Positions 1 to 3,338 of a DNA stretch of 6,225 bases are shown in pieces. Made by a program: the position numbers and the translations under genes. The notes under the pieces were generated by a model. That model saw only the letters and a list, made by a program, of their open reading frames with translations. It made no database searches and had not been told where the DNA came from. The DNA is from DATBDM01 sp036269915. GTDB taxonomy: Bacteria > Actinomycetota > Thermoleophilia > Solirubrobacterales > Solirubrobacteraceae. Within the stretch, counting starts at the first letter, position 1; every line of letters starts with the position of its first letter. Location of the stretch: contig DATBDM010000178.1 in the NCBI GenBank assembly GCA_036269915.1, forward strand, positions 1 to 6,225, written 5' to 3'.

Positions 1-161
1 GACGGGGTCGGGGGCGCGCGCAGCGACGGTGGCTCGGGGCTGCCCGGGCTCCGCGACCGCGTCGGCGCGCTGAACGGCGACCTGCGCATCGAGAGCCCGC
101 CGGGCGAAGGGACCGTCGTCGCCGCGACGCTCCCCATCCCCCCGCGTCGGCCGCCGCCTGA
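1..161 (+). CDS. Sensor histidine kinase, C-terminal fragment (5' end outside window)
   Basis: Only the end of the ATP-binding (HATPase_c) domain is present, read in frame 1 from base 1. The glycine-rich box GSGLPGLRDRV is followed by GDLRIESPPGEGTVVAATLP. This is the typical end of a NarL/DegS-type two-component sensor kinase, which autophosphorylates on histidine and passes the phosphate to a response regulator. The sensor and dimerisation parts lie left of the window. The frame as written has no stop after ATLPIPP; it stays open to a TGA at 826-828, antisense to the whole HD gene. If one C is missing from the C6 run at 138-143, the protein would end IPPASAAA at TGA 159-161, a normal length for this domain. 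I favour that end, but a real read-through extension cannot be excluded. Family assignment is confident; the exact 3' end is not. Confidence 0.75.
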   Translation, partial: RGRGRAQRRWLGAARAPRPRRRAERRPAHREPAGRRDRRRRDAPHPPASAAA

Positions 162-175
162 GACGGCCTCAGGTG
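155..175. terminator. Hairpin between convergent genes, possible bidirectional terminator
   Basis: CCTGAG at 157-162 is the exact reverse complement of CTCAGG at 168-173, with a 5-base loop (ACGGC). The stem extends outward by a G-T wobble (156/174) and a C-G pair (155/175). The right arm contains the TGA of the HD gene (169-171 on the - strand). The left arm contains TGA 159-161, the likely kinase stop. No T-tract follows on either side, so intrinsic termination is uncertain. Confidence 0.4.
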
Positions 176-813
176 CTGTGCTTGGAACCGCGGATGATCG
201 CGCAGAAGTTCGACCGCTCGAATCCCGGCTGCTTCTCGGCCAGCACGTCGTCGTTCATCGTCCCGAACGTCGTCTCGGGCTTGTCCGCGAACCCGTCGGC
301 GAAGGCCTGGATGATCGACTCCTTGAAGTCGATCCGCGGGTAGGCGGCAAGCACCGCGTCGCGATCCTCGGGAGCGATCTCCTCGTAGCCGAGGCCGAGC
401 ACGTCGTACTCCACGCCCGCGGTCACCAGGGCCACCTCGGGCTCCTTGTGCTCCGGGATGCCCGGCGTCGTGTGCAGCGCGATGGCGTCCCACACGATCC
501 GCAGCGCGTCGCCGGTGACGCCGTGCGAGCGCAGGAACTCGCGCGCCGCATTGGCGCCGTCGACCTCGAAGCGGTCGTGCGCGCTGCGATGCCCGTCGAC
601 GAGCCCGATGTCGTGGAACATCGCGCCGATGTAGAGCAGCTCGGGGTCGTAGCGCAGGCCGCGCAGCGAGCCGCGCATGGCGCCCCAGGAGTACACGCGC
701 AGCGAGTGGTGGTAGAGGAGGTCGGACTCGACGCTGCGGATCAGCTCGGTCGCGTCGCGCGCGATCGCGCTGTCCGGGATCGCGGGAACGGTCGTGGTTC
801 TGAGAGAGGTCAT
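169..813 (-). CDS. HD-domain metal-dependent hydrolase, cyanamide hydratase-like
   Basis: This 214-residue protein carries the HD-fold metal-binding pattern: H36 in HHSLRVYSWG, the H67-D68 pair in MFHDIGL, and H114 in AIALHTT, with D137 in GVEYDVLG a possible last ligand. HD proteins are cytosolic metal-dependent hydrolases, mostly phosphohydrolases. The spacing and the HSLRVY...FHDIGL...HTTPGIP pattern resemble the small single-domain group that includes cyanamide hydratase-type enzymes. The substrate cannot be read from the sequence. The ATG start is supported by a strong Shine-Dalgarno AAGGAG 7 bases upstream. The gene lies 90 bp downstream of the exchanger in the same direction, so it may belong to that operon; I see no convincing promoter or terminator in the gap (814-903). 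The stop lies in the hairpin shared with the convergent kinase. The HD family call is firm; the substrate is unknown. Confidence 0.93.
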   Translation of the reverse strand: MTSLRTTTVPAIPDSAIARDATELIRSVESDLLYHHSLRVYSWGAMRGSLRGLRYDPELLYIGAMFHDIGLVDGHRSAHDRFEVDGANAAREFLRSHGVTGDALRIVWDAIALHTTPGIPEHKEPEVALVTAGVEYDVLGLGYEEIAPEDRDAVLAAYPRIDFKESIIQAFADGFADKPETTFGTMNDDVLAEKQPGFERSNFCAIIRGSKHST

Positions 814-820
814 GCTGAGG

Positions 821-826
821 CTCCTT
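821..826 (-). promoter_or_regulatory. Ribosome binding site of the HD-domain gene
   Basis: The - strand reads AAGGAG, seven bases, then ATG (start at 813). This is a near-perfect Shine-Dalgarno at good spacing and fixes the HD gene start. The HD gene is therefore translated independently of the exchanger, even if co-transcribed with it. Confidence 0.75.
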
Positions 827-903
827 GAGGGTGCATCCGCACGCTACGGCGGGAGCGAGCAAGCGGCGAGCAGCAAGGCAAACGCTGCGATAGGCCATCG
901 TTC

Positions 904-2103
904 TCACGCCCGTCGCCCGAGCGCCGTGCGGAGCAACGGACGAATGGCGCGGCGCCGCGAAGCGAGGAGATCGATCGCGAACACCAGGAGGACGAACGCG
1001 ACGGCGATCCGGACGAACGACGTCGGATAGAGGAGCTCGACGGCGAAGGCTCCGAGGATCAGCCAGGCGTCGGCGCGCTCGGGCCGGCCCGAGGCCAGGG
1101 CGGCGACGACGAACAGCGTGAACGCGATCGTGAGCGCGAGCTCGACCAGCTCGCCGCCGCCGAGGGCGATGGACGTATCGCCTCCGCCGGCGAGGTAGGT
1201 GAACGGAAGCGCGCCGAGGCCGAGCGTCCATTGACTGACGGACGCGGCGAGGAAGACGGCCAGCCCCTGCGCCGGGCGGCGGTTCGTGACGAGCACCGCC
1301 ACCACGACGAACTCCGGCGCCTCGGTGACCAACGGCACGATCGACTGGATCAGGTAGTACGGATCGAGACCGAGCGAGGCTCCGGCCGCGAGCAGCGCAT
1401 CGGCGAAGGGGTTCGCGATCGTCGCCACGACCGCCCCGGCCACGACGATCAGTCCCGCGATCGACGCGCGCCTGTACCTGGGCGGCAGCGAGAGCAGGCC
1501 GGCGCCGACGCCGACGACCGCCGGTTCCTCGTCCGGCGTACCCTGCACCCGTCTCGCGTAGAGCACGTAGAGGCCGACGAGCACGATGCCGTCGGGCAGC
1601 CCCAGGTGCCCCCGGGCGACGATCTGGATCGCGAAGATCGACGCGATCAGCAGCATCGCGAGCTCCAACCGCCGGGATGTCGCGAGCTCGAAGGGCTGCG
1701 CCGGCTGCCGCCGCCTGTACGCGAGGTAGGCCACGGCCAGGGGCATCGCGATCGCGCCGGTCAGCAGCAGCCGCGTCGCGCCCGTCAGATTCGCCGTGAT
1801 CAGTCCGACCTGCCCGATGAACGCGAATCGCACCTCGATGATGACCTCGGGCAGCACGGTCGCGAGCGCGACGGCGGCGAGGACGAGACCGCCGTGGAAG
1901 ACCGCTTCCCCGGCGTCGGCCGCCCAGCCCAGCAGGAACGCCGCGCCGATCACGCCGATCGCCAACCCGAGCGTCGCCAGCGCCACGGGGATGGCTGCGC
2001 CCGCGAGGTGGACGAGCACGCCGAAGATCGCGCAGCCCAGCGCAGCGAGGAGCTGCCGCTGCCATGGCCGGCCGCCGACGGACGTTGACGAGGTCGTGTT
2101 CAT
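904..2103 (-). CDS. CaCA-type sodium/proton (cation/calcium) exchanger, membrane protein
   Basis: This 399-residue protein is mostly membrane, with about 11-12 predicted helices, for example near residues 18-35, 38-60, 69-90, 146-164, 213-235, 252-275, 280-303, 318-336 and 363-381. Two pseudo-symmetric repeats are visible. The first has LPEVIIEVRFAF then ANLTGATRLLL (84-114). The second has TEAPEFVVVAVL then SVSQWTLGLGALP (260-300). The acidic LPE and APE motifs are the ion-binding alpha-repeat residues of Ca2+/cation antiporters. The second half of each repeat (TGATRLLL, SQWTL instead of GSN) matches the divergent clade usually labelled sodium:proton exchanger. The ion is therefore uncertain between Na+, Ca2+ and H+ exchange. 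The ATG at 2103 is chosen because it overlaps the upstream TGA as ATGA. The frame is open to about 2769, but that part is antisense-like Arg-rich sequence overlapping the upstream gene. No strong Shine-Dalgarno is seen, which fits translational coupling. Confidence 0.92.
   Translation of the reverse strand: MNTTSSTSVGGRPWQRQLLAALGCAIFGVLVHLAGAAIPVALATLGLAIGVIGAAFLLGWAADAGEAVFHGGLVLAAVALATVLPEVIIEVRFAFIGQVGLITANLTGATRLLLTGAIAMPLAVAYLAYRRRQPAQPFELATSRRLELAMLLIASIFAIQIVARGHLGLPDGIVLVGLYVLYARRVQGTPDEEPAVVGVGAGLLSLPPRYRRASIAGLIVVAGAVVATIANPFADALLAAGASLGLDPYYLIQSIVPLVTEAPEFVVVAVLVTNRRPAQGLAVFLAASVSQWTLGLGALPFTYLAGGGDTSIALGGGELVELALTIAFTLFVVAALASGRPERADAWLILGAFAVELLYPTSFVRIAVAFVLLVFAIDLLASRRRAIRPLLRTALGRRA
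2100..2103 (-). other. 4-base ATGA stop/start overlap
   Basis: On the - strand, the TGA ending the UPF0182/Ig-like frame (2100-2102) overlaps the ATG of the exchanger (2101-2103). This arrangement usually means translational coupling and a shared transcript. It also indicates that the Ig-like frame was, at least until recently, translated to its end. Confidence 0.8.
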
Positions 2104-3212
2104 CGCGGACGCTCGGCTCTCAGCGGGGCGGTCGCCTGGCTCGTCGTGCCGCGGCTTCCACGCGCGCTGACGGTGAGCAGGTGCGTGCCGGGACGAGTCG
2201 GCGACCAGACGAGCGTGATCGGGCGGGCGGCGCAGCGGAACCGCCAGACGCGCCGCGGTTCGCGGTCGGCGTCGATTCGCGCGACGACCTCGCGGCATCC
2301 GCCGGCACGGAACGCGATCTCGGAGGCGCGCCCGACGATGGCGACGTGCGGCGTCTCGAGGAGCGTCACCGTGGGCGGTGGCGCCACGGGAGGGGCGCGC
2401 GCGACCGTGATCCGGACCGAGTCGCGGGCCGACTGCCCGTCGTGGCCGTCCGCGCGAACGCTCAGGACCGCCCGCCCCGGCGTCCGCGGGGTCCACTCGA
2501 CGAAGCCGGTGCCGTCGTGGATGACGTAGCGCCGTGTGAACTCGATGCCGCCGGCCGACGCGACCTCGGCGACGGCGCCGACGCTGTGCCCGGCCTTGAA
2601 CACGGCGCGCACGGGCCGGCCGACCACGGCGCGCCTCGGCGCTCGGGTCAACCGGATGGCCGGTGGCCGGCCGAGGACGTGCAACGCGGTGCGAGCCGTC
2701 ACGCGGCTCCCGTCCAGGCCCCTCGCCTCGACCCGGACGCGGGCAGATCCGGCCGCGGTCGGCACCCACCTGACCCTTCCACCGCCTGAACTGATGGCGA
2801 CGCTCGCGCGTTCGCTGCCCTCCGAGGACGTGATCGTCACGTCCGCGCTCCGCGCGTTCTTGCCGACGAGCCTCAGCTCGACCGGCCTTCCCACGACGAT
2901 GGGGCGGCGCGGCCGTACGACGGTGACCGTGGGCGGCTTGTGCAGCGCCTGGCGCACCGCGCCCTCGATGTCCGGCCCCAGGCCGGCGCGTCCGTTGATG
3001 AACGCGGTCACCCCGATCAGACGCGCGGCGGCCGGCCCTCTCGAGCCCTCGTACAGGCTCTGGATCTGGATGGGCCCGCCGCGGAGGAACAGCAGCTGCG
3101 GCTGCCCGAGCACCACGCTGTCGAGCGACGACCTCCCCAGATCTCGGAGCTCGAGGTTCGAGAGCCCGAGCAGGTTGCTGACCCGCGGCGTGGCGAAGAC
3201 CTGTCGACTCAC
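2100..3212 (-). CDS. C-terminal part of the UPF0182 protein plus three Ig-like repeats (frame downstream of an amber codon)
   Basis: A gene caller would start this 370-residue frame at the GTG at 3210-3212, but that GTG is an internal valine (AQVSRQVF). The same frame stays open back to the TAG at 3336, and the 41 intervening codons continue the UPF0182 family (YSPRRAQNLVATLSGW ... LGPAQ). Residues 1 to about 92 (VSNLLGLSNLELRDLG, GGPIQIQSLYEGSR, GPDIEGAVRQAL) correspond to the end of UPF0182 proteins. Residues 93-370 are three Ig-like repeats. There is no signal peptide, so made alone from the GTG the product would stay in the cytoplasm without its membrane domain. I infer that it is not an independent gene but the tail of the frame starting at 6221. 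Its stop overlaps the exchanger start. Reading frame and homology are clear; whether it is expressed depends on the TAG. Confidence 0.7.
   Translation of the reverse strand: MSRQVFATPRVSNLLGLSNLELRDLGRSSLDSVVLGQPQLLFLRGGPIQIQSLYEGSRGPAAARLIGVTAFINGRAGLGPDIEGAVRQALHKPPTVTVVRPRRPIVVGRPVELRLVGKNARSADVTITSSEGSERASVAISSGGGRVRWVPTAAGSARVRVEARGLDGSRVTARTALHVLGRPPAIRLTRAPRRAVVGRPVRAVFKAGHSVGAVAEVASAGGIEFTRRYVIHDGTGFVEWTPRTPGRAVLSVRADGHDGQSARDSVRITVARAPPVAPPPTVTLLETPHVAIVGRASEIAFRAGGCREVVARIDADREPRRVWRFRCAARPITLVWSPTRPGTHLLTVSARGSRGTTSQATAPLRAERPR
2103..2936 (-). repeat. Three tandem Ig-like domain repeats
   Basis: Three repeats of about 90 residues share one outline: a VVGRPV-type strand (IVVGRPVELRL, AVVGRPVRAVF, AIVGRASEIAF), a central V-x-I/V strand, a W-x-P turn (VRWVPTAAG, VEWTPRTPG, LVWSPTRPG), then a strand ending in A-R-G or A-D-G. 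Approximate spans are 2664-2936, 2382-2663 and 2103-2381. Repeat 3 has two cysteines (residues 306 and 327 of the 370-residue frame) that could form a disulfide outside the cell. Repeats of this kind usually bind ligands or act as spacers on the cell surface; the role here is inference. Confidence 0.7.
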
Positions 3213-3335
3213 CTGGGCGGGTCCCAGCGTGACCGGGTCGCTCGGGAGGCTCCGGGAGGCGAGGCGGGCGCGACCGTCCGCGTCGACCCAGCCGCTCAGG
3301 GTCGCGACGAGGTTCTGTGCGCGTCGCGGGCTGTA

Positions 3336-3338
3336 CTA
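3336..3338 (-). other. In-frame TAG (amber) codon inside the UPF0182 gene
   Basis: The - strand reads GAG ACC TAG TAC AGC, that is LLLET-stop-YSPRR. The family's conserved C-terminus follows in the same frame. The other stops supported in the window are TGA (HD gene, exchanger, Ig-like frame, likely kinase stop), so this lone TAG is unusual here. A Tyr TAC or Gln CAG codon would differ by one base. The TAG also creates a CTAG tetramer, which is generally rare in bacterial genomes. Confidence 0.85.

Noticed and set aside
178..828. Long + strand open frame opposite the HD gene
   Set aside because: It is Arg/Val/Glu/Asp-rich antisense of a well-supported HD protein. It is open only because the kinase frame lacks a stop, and it shows no recognisable domain.
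2104..2769. N-terminal extension of the exchanger to 2769
   Set aside because: The extra ~220 residues are Arg/Pro-rich without helices and overlap the Ig-like frame; the ATGA overlap at 2103 gives a much better start.
3210..3212. GTG as a true start of a separate gene
   Set aside because: It is an internal Val codon within conserved UPF0182 sequence that extends upstream to the TAG, and no Shine-Dalgarno is evident.
3336..3338. Genome-wide reassignment of TAG (for example pyrrolysine)
   Set aside because: One codon in one gene is insufficient, and no pyrrolysine genes or suppressor tRNA are in the window; mutation or sequence error is more likely.
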